A stretch of 64,000 nt of DNA from assembly GCA_000775715.1 (NCBI GenBank), contig JRWQ01000008.1, positions 310,001 to 374,000 of the forward strand, given 5' to 3'. Source of the stretch: Vibrio tubiashii (GTDB taxonomy: Bacteria; Pseudomonadota; Gammaproteobacteria; Enterobacterales; Vibrionaceae). Shown here in pieces: positions 49,387 to 58,782 of the stretch. How positions within the stretch are numbered: position 1 is the stretch's first letter; every line of letters begins with the position of its first letter. The notes under the pieces are model-generated. The model was not told the DNA's origin and did no database searches. It saw only the letters and a program-made list of their open reading frames with translations. The translations under genes and the position numbers were made by a program.

Positions 49387-49497
49387 AATTCTTTCTTAGA
49401 TTGGCTCGATAGCTTTAATACAAAGCCATCAATTCACGTAATTTTCAGCACAGCCCGACCTCTGGAAATGACGAACGCTTTGCCACAGTTTGTTGTG

Positions 49498-49531
49498 CTC
49501 AAAAAACAAACGCCCACTTCAAAAGCGGGCA
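49498..49531 (-). terminator. Terminator after the DUF454 gene
   Basis: Minus-strand GCCCGC / GTGGGC stem (one G-U pair) followed by GTTTGTTTTTT. Confidence 0.8.
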
Positions 49532-49546
49532 CACTTCCTGACAATC

Positions 49547-49903
49547 TTAGTGATTTTCTTCTCTATCGGCAAGGTACTCAGTCACAGGCAAGCGAATAAA
49601 CCAAGTGAGTAAAACCACCAGCATGACGACAAGCGCAATCTTTAACCAGAAGTGTGGGACAACCCAAATAGAGAAAGTAAAACTGAGGACAATGCACAGT
49701 GCACCGCGCTTCTTAACTTTCGCTGTCACCGCTCGATTGTGGTGCCAATTAGTTAAAATAGGTCCAAACGTTTTATGCTCATGCAACCAGCGATGAAACT
49801 TAGGGCTACTGCGCATAAAGCAGGCGCTTGCTAACAGAATAAAGGGAGTAGTAGGAAGGAGTGGGAGGAATATCCCAAGAATGCCCAAAATAAGACTGAG
49901 CAC
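49547..49903 (-). CDS. ybaN: DUF454 (YbaN family) inner-membrane protein, start uncertain
   Basis: The product from the GTG at 49903 is 118 residues, with LGILGIFLPLLPTTPFILLASACFMRSSPKFHRWL and two further membrane helices (about 70-105), typical of YbaN/DUF454. Homologues begin about 10 residues earlier; the frame remains open upstream and reads IIIRRLFLNFVG before the GTG, but contains no ATG, GTG or TTG. A GGAG sits 6, 9 and 12 bases before consecutive ATC, ATA and ATT codons (49939-49931), so initiation at a rare codon, or loss of a former ATG, is plausible. Encoded beside apt, as ybaN is in E. coli. Confidence 0.8.
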   Translation of the reverse strand: MLSLILGILGIFLPLLPTTPFILLASACFMRSSPKFHRWLHEHKTFGPILTNWHHNRAVTAKVKKRGALCIVLSFTFSIWVVPHFWLKIALVVMLVVLLTWFIRLPVTEYLADREENH

Positions 49904-49958
49904 ACCAACAAAATTAAGAAACAGACGACGAATTATGATGGCGTGCTCCGTATGAAAA

Positions 49959-50090
49959 TCAATACCCCGCGTATCCGTTGAACACGCGAATCCAAGTTAA
50001 CGTTGCCGGTAACGTTGGGATCAGTAGAACGGCAATAAAGCCGAGGAAATAGAAAACATTATACGGTTCTTGAAAATCTTTGTCTGCCAT
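49959..50090 (-). CDS. 43-residue predicted small membrane protein
   Basis: A complete short ORF: it starts MADKDFQEPYNVFYFLGFIA, has one membrane-spanning segment (about 12-32), and ends TWIRVFNGYAGY. AGAGAAG lies 7-12 bases before the ATG. It is followed 20-28 bases later by the DUF454 gene on the same strand. Balanced hydrophobic core with charged/aromatic ends is typical of genuine single-pass small proteins. I do not recognise the family; function unknown. Confidence 0.65.
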   Translation of the reverse strand: MADKDFQEPYNVFYFLGFIAVLLIPTLPATLTWIRVFNGYAGY

Positions 50091-50254
50091 GGGCTTGCTT
50101 CTCTAAAGGTGAAATTGACTTTACCTGATGAATTTAACCAATTGTTAAAAACTTGGGTTATTTTTGTTTTATGGCGGACTATACCCTAAACATTGAAGGA
50201 CAAACACCAACTAACATTAGGGTTATTTCTAGGATGAGAGTAGTGACAGCGGTG

Positions 50255-51355
50255 TTAAGTTTTGCTGCCACGATAGATGTCTAAGCTAAAACTACTTGAG
50301 CCCAAACGACTCAAGGTCAATTGACTGCCAGACTGGATTGGCAAATCCATAGTGATGAAGTTTTTGCCGCAGTTTTCACCAAGCTTCACTCCTGCGGATA
50401 TATGCTGCGAGAAGTAACCATTTGACCACTGCGCGTCTAGCCCAGCAGGCAAAATAGATAGTGTGCCTTCTGATAGGTCGGCAATACCAAACAAAGCATT
50501 GACAGGGGTACTACACTCCGAACACTTGATTCCCTTTTCAAGCAGTGTGGCGATATCTTTAAGATCGGCATTAAAACATTTCAAATTACGTAGATAGTCG
50601 TGAAACAGCGCCCGAACTAACAGGGTGGTCGCCGCACCATGCTTCTCTTCACTCGCGGAGTCGATAAGATAAAACGCAAACTGGCCATTAATCAGCCAAG
50701 CGTAGTCAAACACTAACGGCATCACATCTGTCGATTGAAGTAAGCGATAGTTGCACTTCCAGTCCCCTTGCGAGGTATCTTTTTCCGGTAACAGTGCGTG
50801 TAAAAGGTCTTTGGCTGCGCTTGGGTTTTCTTCTAAGTACTCTAAATGCCAATGCAGTTCTTGCTCTTCGGGCATATCACCACTATCAACGCGAAACCAT
50901 TGACTAGCAAAATCACGTTGATCACTAAGATGGTTATCTGAGTCATCAAGCGTATTTTCAATCGCACACCCCAAATGCTCATGATTGCTAATAGGTTTTG
51001 CTAAGAAGTCTTTAATACCATACCGGAGCGCTTTGGCAACGTCAGAGATTTCGTCAGTCGCAGAGACGACGATAAGAGGTAGTGATGGGTATTCGAGGCT
51101 GACTTCTTCGACAAACTCAATGCCATCTAAAATCGGCATTGACAAGTCACATAGAATCAAATCCGGCTCTGTGGAGCGCAATTTTTGCAGACCATCTAGT
51201 CCATCTTCAGCTTCGATCACTTTATACCCTTGGGACTCTAGGTATCCAAGTGTGATACGACGGAAAATTGGATCATCATCCACAAGCATAATCACTTTTT
51301 GTCCAGCAGCGACCGGCAACGCCGCACTGGTTCCAACTTCGACTGTTTTATGCAT
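50255..51355 (-). CDS. RssB-like response regulator
   Basis: The 366-residue protein has an N-terminal receiver domain (about 20-140) with D26-D27-D28, phosphoacceptor D70 (LILCDLSMPILDG), S98 and K120, followed by a C-terminal domain of PP2C-like fold lacking obvious metal aspartates. This is the layout of RssB/SprE, the adaptor that delivers sigma-S to ClpXP. Length exceeds E. coli RssB (337) by an N-terminal tail. Alone, divergent from aphB. Whether it acts on RpoS is inference. Confidence 0.78.
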   Translation of the reverse strand: MHKTVEVGTSAALPVAAGQKVIMLVDDDPIFRRITLGYLESQGYKVIEAEDGLDGLQKLRSTEPDLILCDLSMPILDGIEFVEEVSLEYPSLPLIVVSATDEISDVAKALRYGIKDFLAKPISNHEHLGCAIENTLDDSDNHLSDQRDFASQWFRVDSGDMPEEQELHWHLEYLEENPSAAKDLLHALLPEKDTSQGDWKCNYRLLQSTDVMPLVFDYAWLINGQFAFYLIDSASEEKHGAATTLLVRALFHDYLRNLKCFNADLKDIATLLEKGIKCSECSTPVNALFGIADLSEGTLSILPAGLDAQWSNGYFSQHISAGVKLGENCGKNFITMDLPIQSGSQLTLSRLGSSSFSLDIYRGSKT

Positions 51356-51592
51356 AACTCATTGCCTCACACAACTACAACCACAACTAATAATTATTAT
51401 TCTTGTTCGTTTCAAACACTCTTTAAAAAGTAGCCGTGAACTAGCATTTATACAAATCTTCCACTTTTAGAGCGGGTCGAATACTATATCTATGGAATCG
51501 AAAATATCGCTAAACTTGTTGATGTGACTCAAACTTTGACATTTGATATGAAGATAAATTACTAAAAATCGCAAAAAAGTGTGTCTGATACA

Positions 51593-52468
51593 ATGAAATT
51601 AGATGATCTAAACCTATTTAGGCTTGTCGTTGAAAATGGGAGTTATACCGCAACTTCCAGAAAAACAATGATTCCTGTTGCTACTATCACGCGACGTATT
51701 CAGGCCCTTGAAGACTCGTTAAATTTGCGGCTTCTTAATCGTCATGCGCGTAAACTCTCTCTTACAGAAGCGGGAGAGCGCTTTTACAGTGAATGCTCTC
51801 CTCTGCTTAGTCGCCTTGCTTCAGCGGCTGAAGAGCTCACTGACGAGTGCCGTGGCGCTGCGGGTAAAATTCGAATCACCGCACCATCGAACCTAACAAA
51901 ACGCATGATGATGCCAATGTTTAACGCTTTTATGGCCAACTACCCTGACATCAACATTGAGCTTACCACCAGTAATCATGCAGACCAGCTTGATCCTACA
52001 GAGTGGGATGTTATTTTCCGTGTCGGTCCCCAGCGCGATTCGAGCCTGATTGCACGTAAAATCGGTGCGGTTGCCGACATCTTAGTCGCAAGTCCAGAGT
52101 ATCTAAAACAAGCACCTGTGCCAAAGCATGCTGAAGATCTCCACCATCACTCGCTTCTGAAAGGAGCACCACTTCTCAAGTGGCAACTCTCCAACCAAAA
52201 TGGTGAGACCATTATCAACAACGATAAAGGCCGCTTTCAGTCCAATACGCTAAACGTAGTACGCAGTGCTTGCTCAGCAGGTTTGGGAATCACCTTAATG
52301 CCGGATGTGATGCTGAGAGAATACATAGAAGATGGCAGTTTAGTACGCGTGCTTGAAGGCTGGAGCGCAAACCCACGTGATATTTACATGTTGTACAACC
52401 ACAAAGATCATCTACCTGAGAAGGTAAGACTGTTTATCGACTTTGTGATCGCTTATCACCTTCATTAA
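51593..52468 (+). CDS. aphB: LysR-family regulator AphB
   Basis: The 291-residue LTTR matches V. cholerae AphB very closely from memory: MKLDDLNLFRLVVENGSYTATSRKTMIPVATITRRIQALEDSLNLRLLNRHARKL, IRITAPSNLTKRMMMPMFNAFM, WDVIFRVGPQRDSSLIARKIG, and DIYMLYNHKDH. The winged helix-turn-helix is at 1-60 and the effector domain at 90-290. AphB activates tcpPH in V. cholerae and responds to low oxygen and acid; outside virulence it controls acid/anaerobic genes. I use the ATG at 51593 rather than the GTG at 51581. Neighbouring fadIJ and ECF genes also lie near aphB in V. cholerae. Confidence 0.93.
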   Translation: MKLDDLNLFRLVVENGSYTATSRKTMIPVATITRRIQALEDSLNLRLLNRHARKLSLTEAGERFYSECSPLLSRLASAAEELTDECRGAAGKIRITAPSNLTKRMMMPMFNAFMANYPDINIELTTSNHADQLDPTEWDVIFRVGPQRDSSLIARKIGAVADILVASPEYLKQAPVPKHAEDLHHHSLLKGAPLLKWQLSNQNGETIINNDKGRFQSNTLNVVRSACSAGLGITLMPDVMLREYIEDGSLVRVLEGWSANPRDIYMLYNHKDHLPEKVRLFIDFVIAYHLH

Positions 52469-52484
52469 ACGCACCATAGACACA

Positions 52485-52515
52485 TAAAAAGCTTGGTTTT
52501 GACCAAGCTTTTTTC
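52485..52515. terminator. Bidirectional terminator between aphB and nitroreductase
   Basis: AAAAAGCTTGGT / ACCAAGCTTTTTT stem with TTTG loop. Confidence 0.92.
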
Positions 52516-52563
52516 GTCTGTTCCAGTCGGTATTTCACCAATCAGAATAAGTATCTAGTGGTT

Positions 52564-53112
52564 TTATAAATACTCGACAAACTTACTTAACTCTCGCTCT
52601 GGAACTCGCATCGGTGTACAACCTGGAGTACCTAAATAGAGGAAACCGACAATTTCATCGTCCCCCTGTAAACCAAACGCTTGATGCACTTCTCGGTGGA
52701 ACATCCACTTTCCTGAACGCCAAAAGCCTTGAAAACCTTGAGCAACCGCCGCCATTTGCATCGCATGAGCCGCACACCCAGCCGATAAGTATTGTTCAAA
52801 CGCTGGCACCTTTTCATGCTCTGTCACCTTAGCAATTACCGTAATCACCATCGGCGCACGAAATGGCGCGTTTTTAACCTTATCTACCACGGCCGGCTCA
52901 CTATTCTCAGCTTGGGCTGCTTTAACTAAGATGTCTGACAGCTTGTTTAAGCCTTCACCTTGCGCAATAACAAATCGCCAAGGTGTTAATCCTGCATGGT
53001 CTGGCGCGCGTAGTCCTGCACGAATAATGGTTTCAAGGGCTTTCCCTTCGGGAGCGGGCTCTGACAATTTTGCTATTGAGCGACGATTTAACAATAAATC
53101 TAGAGCATCCAT
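52564..53112 (-). CDS. NAD(P)H nitroreductase, YdjA family
   Basis: A 182-residue FMN-dependent nitroreductase: MDALDLLLNRRSIAKLSEPAPEG and RAGLRAPDHAGLTPWRFVIAQG (FMN-binding), with GFWRSGKWMF and FLYLGTPG. This is the short YdjA type, close to E. coli YdjA (183 aa). Physiological substrate unknown. Downstream of fadJ but behind a terminator. Confidence 0.88.
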   Translation of the reverse strand: MDALDLLLNRRSIAKLSEPAPEGKALETIIRAGLRAPDHAGLTPWRFVIAQGEGLNKLSDILVKAAQAENSEPAVVDKVKNAPFRAPMVITVIAKVTEHEKVPAFEQYLSAGCAAHAMQMAAVAQGFQGFWRSGKWMFHREVHQAFGLQGDDEIVGFLYLGTPGCTPMRVPERELSKFVEYL

Positions 53113-53173
53113 GAGACTTCCTTTTTAGCTTCTTGTTTTTAAAATACATTAACCTAATGATAATAACTCTCAC

Positions 53174-53206
53174 AAACAAAAAAGGCGAACCCCTTGGTTC
53201 GCCTTC
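53174..53206 (-). terminator. Terminator after fadJ
   Basis: Minus-strand AAGGCGAACC / GGTTCGCCTT stem with U-run, ending fadI-fadJ. Confidence 0.9.
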
Positions 53207-53220
53207 GTGATGCTTCAGTT

Positions 53221-55344
53221 TTAGTCGTAGAACTTAGCGTCAATGCCCGCTCTAGTGAGCAGACCATCACAAGGAGCAAAACGGTCTCCGTATTTCTGTG
53301 CGTGTTCGTTCATGATTTCAACTAACTTAGCAATACCGATCTGATCCATGTAGCGGAATGGACCACCCAAGAATGGAGGGAAACCAATACCGAATATCGC
53401 ACCAATGTCACCATCTCTCGGACTACGGATGATGCCTTCGTCTAAACAGCGTACCGCTTCATTAAGCATAGGTAACACACAACGCATTGCGATCTCTTTT
53501 TCACTCAGTTTGGACTCAGGATTTAAACCGAGCAGTTTATATACCGATTTATCGACCTCTTTCTTTTTACCTTTGTAGGTATAGAAGCCTTTACCGCTCT
53601 TACGTCCTTTACGATTGTCGTTAAGTAGCTTATCGAACACATCCGGGCCTTGGAAGCGATTCCCTAGTTCATTAACCAATATCGGCATAATCTTAGCGCC
53701 AATATCCACACCGACCTCATCAAGCAGGGTGATTGGGCCAACCGGGAAGCCGAAGTTAAGTAATGCGCTATCCAACTGCTCGATTGGCTCACCCGCTAAA
53801 AGTACGTTTGCGGCCTCGTTCATATATGGCGCGAGGATACGGTTAACGTAGAAGCCGGCACAATCTTTAACTACGATAGGCGTCTTGCCTTGCTTACGAG
53901 CAAAATCAACAACTGTAGAGATGGTTTCATCTGATGTGCTTTCATGAGGAATCACCTCAACCAAAGGCATCTTTTCTACTGGACTGAAGTAGTGCAAACC
54001 CACCACGTTTTCTGGACGCTGTGCTTTCTCTGCAATTTGGTGTATCGGTAATGAGGAGGTGTTGGTCGCAAAGATCGTACTCTCTTTACCATTTGCCTCG
54101 ATGTCAGCAACCATCTGCTGTTTTAGGCTCAGATCTTCGAACACAGCTTCAACAACGATATCGGTATGATTAAAATTAGTGAAATCTGTGCCGCCGGAAA
54201 GCTGTAACATTTTACTTTGCAACTGTGCTTTCGAAATGATACGACGCTTTCTCTGCTTATCAAACAGCTTATAGTTGTACTTAAGCGCATTAAGCACACC
54301 ATCATTTGAAACGTCTTTTATACGTACAGGGACTTTGGCCTTTGCCACACTGACATGACTGATCCCTGCCCCCATTAAGCCGCCGCCAAGTACCGCAGCT
54401 CGCTCAATCGCTTTTGGCTGGGCATCACTGCCATGCTCTTTTTTCATTTCGGTTGTTGCAAAGAAGATTGAACGTAGAGCTTTTGACTCTGAGGTCATCA
54501 CCAACTCACCAAAGCGTTCGGCTTCTTTTTTCTGACCTTTTTCAAAGCCTTTCTCAAGCCCATAACGAATAACTTCTAAAATAGCGTCTGCAGCTGGGTA
54601 GTTGCCACGAGTTTTCTCTCTGGTTTTCTTCGCCGCCTGTTCGAAAATAACTTTACGACCAAGACCCGTGTTCGACATCAACTTCTCTTTAGCTGAAACC
54701 TTACGCTTGGCTTTCTTTTTACCTGCATTTTTCTCAACCAGACTCTTGGCCACATCAAGCAAGATAGTCTCTGGCACCACAGCGTCAACGACACCGAGTT
54801 TCTTCGCCTTTTTAGCACGTAACTGTTTGCCAGTAAGAATCAAATCAAGTGATGGCAATAGACCAATAAGTCGCGGTAAGCGCTGTGTTCCGCCTGAACC
54901 AGGCAGCAAACCAAGCTGAACTTCTGGTAAGCCTAGACGAGTTTTATCTGAGTCTGTACATACGCGGTAATCACATGCCAGAGCAAGCTCTAAACCACCG
55001 CCTAAACATGGGCCGTGTATTGCAGCGACAACCGGGTAAGGTAGATCAGATAACTGTTGGAACATTTGCTGACCTTTCTCACCCAAGGCTTGAGCTTCTT
55101 GCGCACTCGCACAAGCGTCAAGCATGCGAACATCGGCACCCGCGATAAAGTTGTCTGGTTTTAAAGAGTGAACAACCAAGCCTTTAATCACGGCCCCCTT
55201 CTCTTTGAGCTGAGCAAAAATAGCTTCCATCTCTTTCGCAAATGCAGCTTGAAGAGTGTTCATTTTTTCGCCAGGGACATCAATAGAAAGCCAAGCGATA
55301 TCTTGTTCATCGATGGATAAATTAAATGCAGTATTATCGCTCAT
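53221..55344 (-). CDS. fadJ: Fatty acid oxidation complex subunit alpha FadJ
   Basis: The 707-residue bifunctional protein has an N-terminal enoyl-CoA hydratase domain (about 1-190; [48 protein letters not shown]) and a C-terminal 3-hydroxyacyl-CoA dehydrogenase (about 310-700; [40 protein letters not shown]). This is the FadJ type (anaerobic/stress beta-oxidation). Start at 55344 has GGAGG 8 bases upstream and overlaps the fadI stop by one base (TAATG), so they are coupled. Confidence 0.95.
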   Translation of the reverse strand: MSDNTAFNLSIDEQDIAWLSIDVPGEKMNTLQAAFAKEMEAIFAQLKEKGAVIKGLVVHSLKPDNFIAGADVRMLDACASAQEAQALGEKGQQMFQQLSDLPYPVVAAIHGPCLGGGLELALACDYRVCTDSDKTRLGLPEVQLGLLPGSGGTQRLPRLIGLLPSLDLILTGKQLRAKKAKKLGVVDAVVPETILLDVAKSLVEKNAGKKKAKRKVSAKEKLMSNTGLGRKVIFEQAAKKTREKTRGNYPAADAILEVIRYGLEKGFEKGQKKEAERFGELVMTSESKALRSIFFATTEMKKEHGSDAQPKAIERAAVLGGGLMGAGISHVSVAKAKVPVRIKDVSNDGVLNALKYNYKLFDKQRKRRIISKAQLQSKMLQLSGGTDFTNFNHTDIVVEAVFEDLSLKQQMVADIEANGKESTIFATNTSSLPIHQIAEKAQRPENVVGLHYFSPVEKMPLVEVIPHESTSDETISTVVDFARKQGKTPIVVKDCAGFYVNRILAPYMNEAANVLLAGEPIEQLDSALLNFGFPVGPITLLDEVGVDIGAKIMPILVNELGNRFQGPDVFDKLLNDNRKGRKSGKGFYTYKGKKKEVDKSVYKLLGLNPESKLSEKEIAMRCVLPMLNEAVRCLDEGIIRSPRDGDIGAIFGIGFPPFLGGPFRYMDQIGIAKLVEIMNEHAQKYGDRFAPCDGLLTRAGIDAKFYD

Positions 55345-56651
55345 TATTCTACCTCCAATACCATAGCGGCACCTAAGCCACCTGCTGCACATGCTGTATT
55401 CAATGCTAAACCGCCACCTCTACGTTTAAGTTCGCGCAATGTCTGAGTGATCATTCGTGCGCCCGTAGCGGCAAAAGGGTGACCATAAGCAAGTGAGCCA
55501 CCGAGTACATTGAACTTGTCCATATCGATTTCACCAATCGCCTTCGAACGACCTAGATTCTCTTGAGCAAACTTGTCGCTAGCAAACATCTTCATGTTAG
55601 CAAGCGCCTGCGCTGCAAAAGCCTCATGCATATCAATTAAGGTCAGATCAGATAGCTCGATCCCCGCACGCTCAAGCGCGATAGGTGTTGCATAAGAAGG
55701 CCCCATCAACATGTCCATTTCTACCCCAATGGCAGAGAATGCATACGAACGGATATAGCCCATGATGTCCAAACCAAGCTCCTTCGCTTTGCCTTCGCGC
55801 ATCAGCATAATTGCCGCTGCTCCGTCCGTTAGCGGCGTACTGTTTGCGGCAGTTACACTACCGTACTGGCGATCAAACGCCGGACGAAGTTTAGCGTAGC
55901 TCTCAAGGACAGAGTCTTCGCGGATATTGTTATCTTTTGCAATCCACTTTTTGTAAGGTTCAGGGAACGCCGTCATCACCTCACCTTCTATCTTGCCGTC
56001 ACTCCATGCTTGCGCAGCCAATGTGTGAGAACGGTGAGCAAGTTCATCTTGAGCTTGACGAGTAATTCCGTGGGACTTAGCCATTTGCTCTGCAGTTTGA
56101 CCCATAGAGAGACCTGTAGAGTACTCAGCAACTGCAGGTGGAACGGGCATTAGGTCTTTGAAAGAGAGTGTTTTTAGAATCTTTAGCTTCTGGCTTAGCG
56201 TTTTAGCCTTACTCAGAGCCAAAAGATTAGCGGCGAGTTTTTTCGACACACCAATAGGAAGCACAGAAGTTGAGTCCGCACCACCAGCAATACCCACATC
56301 AATCGTTCCCGCCATAATACTTTCAGCAACATTGACTGCCGATTGGAAACTGGTCGCACACGCACGAGTCACACTGTATGCATCGGTACCGATGTCCATG
56401 CCAGTGCCAAGGACGATTTCTCGTGCAATATTCGGTGCTTCAGGCATTTGAATCACTTGGCCAAACACTACCTGCTCGATAAGTTTCGGATCAATTTCAG
56501 TTCGAGCAAGCATGTCGCTTACGACCATCTTGCCCAAGTCAACTGCGGGTACTTGACTAAATTCTGTACTTTGACGTGCAAACGGCGTGCGCAAGCCTGC
56601 GACAATCGCGACACGTTCTCCTGAGCGAGTTTTCACTTCCTGCTTGCCCAT
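55344..56651 (-). CDS. fadI: 3-ketoacyl-CoA thiolase FadI
   Basis: The 435-residue thiolase has the acylation cysteine in [12 protein letters not shown], NTGLxx-type [12 protein letters not shown], and [17 protein letters not shown] plus [15 protein letters not shown]. Works with FadJ in the last step of the beta-oxidation cycle. It is the first gene of fadI-fadJ and is preceded by a FadR-like palindrome. Confidence 0.95.
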   Translation of the reverse strand: MGKQEVKTRSGERVAIVAGLRTPFARQSTEFSQVPAVDLGKMVVSDMLARTEIDPKLIEQVVFGQVIQMPEAPNIAREIVLGTGMDIGTDAYSVTRACATSFQSAVNVAESIMAGTIDVGIAGGADSTSVLPIGVSKKLAANLLALSKAKTLSQKLKILKTLSFKDLMPVPPAVAEYSTGLSMGQTAEQMAKSHGITRQAQDELAHRSHTLAAQAWSDGKIEGEVMTAFPEPYKKWIAKDNNIREDSVLESYAKLRPAFDRQYGSVTAANSTPLTDGAAAIMLMREGKAKELGLDIMGYIRSYAFSAIGVEMDMLMGPSYATPIALERAGIELSDLTLIDMHEAFAAQALANMKMFASDKFAQENLGRSKAIGEIDMDKFNVLGGSLAYGHPFAATGARMITQTLRELKRRGGGLALNTACAAGGLGAAMVLEVE

Positions 56652-56668
56652 TGTTTCTCCTTAATTAT

Positions 56669-56686
56669 AGAGGTCTGACCAGAGTC
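56669..56686. promoter_or_regulatory. Putative FadR operator upstream of fadI
   Basis: On the minus strand CTCTGGTCAGACCTC contains the FadR core TGGTCAGACC (consensus TGGTNNGACCA). It is 18-35 bases upstream of the fadI ATG. FadR repression of fadIJ, relieved by long-chain acyl-CoA, is known in E. coli. Confidence 0.6.
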
Positions 56687-56844
56687 ATTGTAACGAAAAT
56701 GTTAACTCTATCAAACGCTCGTTTGAATAAACGTGACTTCTAACCGATTCGAAAATCCTATTCAACAATGGATTTGTCTAATCAATTAGGATGAGGACTA
56801 GATAGGCAAGGCTCTAAGAGTAGTTTAAATTGATGAATGACAAG

Positions 56845-56875
56845 CAAAAAAAAACCACACAAAACTGTGTGGTTG
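56845..56875 (-). terminator. Terminator of the candidate sRNA
   Basis: Minus-strand AACCACAC / GTGTGGTT stem, 6-base loop, then 7-9 U; there is no U-run on the plus strand, so it serves leftward transcription only. Confidence 0.85.
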
Positions 56876-57004
56876 GAATGTATAAAGCAATTAACTTACG
56901 CCAATTGAAATAATCAGTTTCCTGATTAGGAGAAAGTAAAGTCAGCCTTCAAAAGGAAGTGTCATCTTGCTCAACTTGTCAGTGTAAACACCGACTAGAT
57001 GACA
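56845..57004 (-). ncRNA. Candidate small regulatory RNA upstream of the ECF sigma gene
   Basis: A leftward unit of about 160 nt that is not protein-coding. It has a plausible -10 (TATAGT, 57016-57011), a perfect 7-bp hairpin TAATCAG-GAAA-CTGATTA (about 56911-56928 on the plus strand) with a GNRA tetraloop, and ends in a strong Rho-independent terminator (AACCACAC / GTGTGGTT with 7-9 U). Between these are pyrimidine-rich stretches such as CUUUCUCCU and CUUCCUUUUG that could pair with ribosome-binding sites. The -35 is weak. No gene on this strand needs the terminator. Family not recognised. Confidence 0.6.
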
Positions 57005-57230
57005 GGTGTTACTATAACCGTTAGAGTTTGCTAGATTTTGAAATAGATCAATTTTAAGTGGATTACTGCCTTATAGACACATTTATATTTAATATCACCC
57101 ACTAAACAAACTATAAATAGCTTACGTGCAGTCAACCAAGTTGCTATAGACAGGTTTGTTTGCTAAACGACATATAAGTGCGATAGCACCACACAATAAT
57201 AAGAATCACAGAGCAACCAGGGAGGCTCCT

Positions 57231-57794
57231 GTGTCAATCATCAATTTTTTCGGAAAGAAAAAATCCAAAGATCCGGTCAACTCGGATATGGACAGACAAA
57301 GAAAGTACGAGGCGCTTGTCAGAGCCTATCACAGAGACCTTTATCGCTACGCATATTGGCTATGTAAAGATACAACCATTTCAGAAGATCTGGTTCAGGA
57401 AACTTGCTTACGCGCATGGAAGTCTCTTGATAGTCTTCAAGACGAGAAAGCCGCTAAATCATGGCTCATCACCATACTTAGACGAGAAAACGCGCGTAGA
57501 TTCGAACGTAAACAGTTTGATTTGGTGGATATCGACGATCATGGCAATGATGCCAAGGTTTCCGACGATCCACACCACCAAACACAATGGATTCAAGCGC
57601 AAATAATGAAACTCGAAGAGGATTATCGTGAGCCCTTATTCCTCCAAGTTGTAGGTGGGTTCAGCGGTGAAGAGATCGGTGAGATCCTCAACTTAAATAA
57701 GAATACGGTGATGACTCGCCTATTTAGAGCGAGGAATCAACTCAAAGAAATGTTAGATTCAGACAACACTCACAGGGGGCAGCAAAATGGATGA
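57231..57794 (+). CDS. ECF-family RNA polymerase sigma factor
   Basis: The 187-residue protein has sigma-2 (YHRDLYRYAYWLCKDTTISEDLVQETCLRAWKSLDSL, about 30-80) and sigma-4 (EDYREPLFLQVVGGFSGEEIGEILNLNKNTVMTRLFRARNQLKEML, about 125-175). Start is the GTG at 57231 with GGAGG 5 bases upstream. It overlaps the next gene, DUF3379, by 8 bases, the usual sigma/anti-sigma coupling. The same pair lies by the FadL genes in V. cholerae. Its regulon is unknown to me. Confidence 0.9.
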   Translation: MSIINFFGKKKSKDPVNSDMDRQRKYEALVRAYHRDLYRYAYWLCKDTTISEDLVQETCLRAWKSLDSLQDEKAAKSWLITILRRENARRFERKQFDLVDIDDHGNDAKVSDDPHHQTQWIQAQIMKLEEDYREPLFLQVVGGFSGEEIGEILNLNKNTVMTRLFRARNQLKEMLDSDNTHRGQQNG

Positions 57795-58515
57795 ATTAGA
57801 ATTTCGCCGACGCATTATGTCCGATCCTAAACAGCGGGATAGTGAGATTAATGCCGCAATAAAAGCCAATGAACAAAATGCTCAATTTGCCGAAGAACTT
57901 TTAGACCTAGACAAACAGATTGCAAAAGCGATGGCTGTCGATGTACCTGAAGATCTCGCCGATCGAATTTTGTTCCATCAACCTTCATCGGTTGAAGACA
58001 AAGTTGTTAGGCCTAACTTTGTAAGGAAGGCGATGGCCATGGCGGCATCGGTTGCGTTTGTCGCAGGCTTACTCGTTGGTCAAGTTAACTGGGGTAATAT
58101 TGTCGTCCCTCCTGCACAAGCAAGCTTAGCAACAACTGCACTCAAGCATGTGGTCGCAGAAAAACCATTTGTGCAGAACCTCGACGAACAGGTTAAATCT
58201 TCGCAGATTAACGCTAAAATGATGCCATTTGATCATCAGCTTTCAGAAACTTTTCCTTACCACGTCTACTACTTAAATCACTGCGGTTTTGGTCAATCCA
58301 ACGCGCTACACATGGTGTTCCAAGGTGAAAAAGGTAAAGTCACACTATTTTTGGCCGGCATTCCATCCGAGCAAACTGTCGACTTCAATGAAGACGGCAT
58401 GGCAGGTGTTGTAGAGCCCCTGGGTAATACCAGCATGATCCTTGTCGGGGATGAAGGTGAAGATGTGGCTAAGATCGCTGAAAGCATAAGCAAAATCATC
58501 AAACCTGCATTTTAA
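57787..58515 (+). CDS. DUF3379 membrane protein, probable anti-sigma factor
   Basis: The 242-residue protein has a cytoplasmic N-terminal region (1-77, charged, MDELEFRRRIMSDPKQRDSE), one membrane segment at about 79-99, and a periplasmic C-terminal domain (100-242). This is anti-sigma topology. Translational coupling to the ECF gene supports the role. Assigned to DUF3379; anti-sigma activity is inference. Confidence 0.82.
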   Translation: MDELEFRRRIMSDPKQRDSEINAAIKANEQNAQFAEELLDLDKQIAKAMAVDVPEDLADRILFHQPSSVEDKVVRPNFVRKAMAMAASVAFVAGLLVGQVNWGNIVVPPAQASLATTALKHVVAEKPFVQNLDEQVKSSQINAKMMPFDHQLSETFPYHVYYLNHCGFGQSNALHMVFQGEKGKVTLFLAGIPSEQTVDFNEDGMAGVVEPLGNTSMILVGDEGEDVAKIAESISKIIKPAF

Positions 58516-58542
58516 CAAAATGATAACATTTTGTGATCCACA

Positions 58543-58579
58543 TCATGGCTTGAGCATCCCGCTCAAGCCATTTTTTTAG
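58543..58579 (+). terminator. Terminator after the sigma/anti-sigma pair
   Basis: ATGGCTTGAG / CTCAAGCCAT stem, 7-base loop, then a 7-T run. Confidence 0.92.
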
Positions 58580-58782
58580 CATTTAATTAGAGCTATAGCT
58601 CTAAAAAGGTGTTTTTTGCAGCATATTCCTGCCAGATAGACATCATTTCCATAATTTTATCGCCTTTATCGGCAATGGTCGGATTTCTATATCTTATACT
58701 TGAGTCTAGTATCAGCCACCACTGAGCTTTTGCTCAATTAATATCGTCCACTTAGAGACGAATAAAAAAGGAATAAGCACAA

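Noticed and set aside
50985..51470. 161-codon plus-strand ORF overlapping the RssB-like gene
   Set aside because: Antisense to the receiver domain; Ser/Thr-rich shadow composition.
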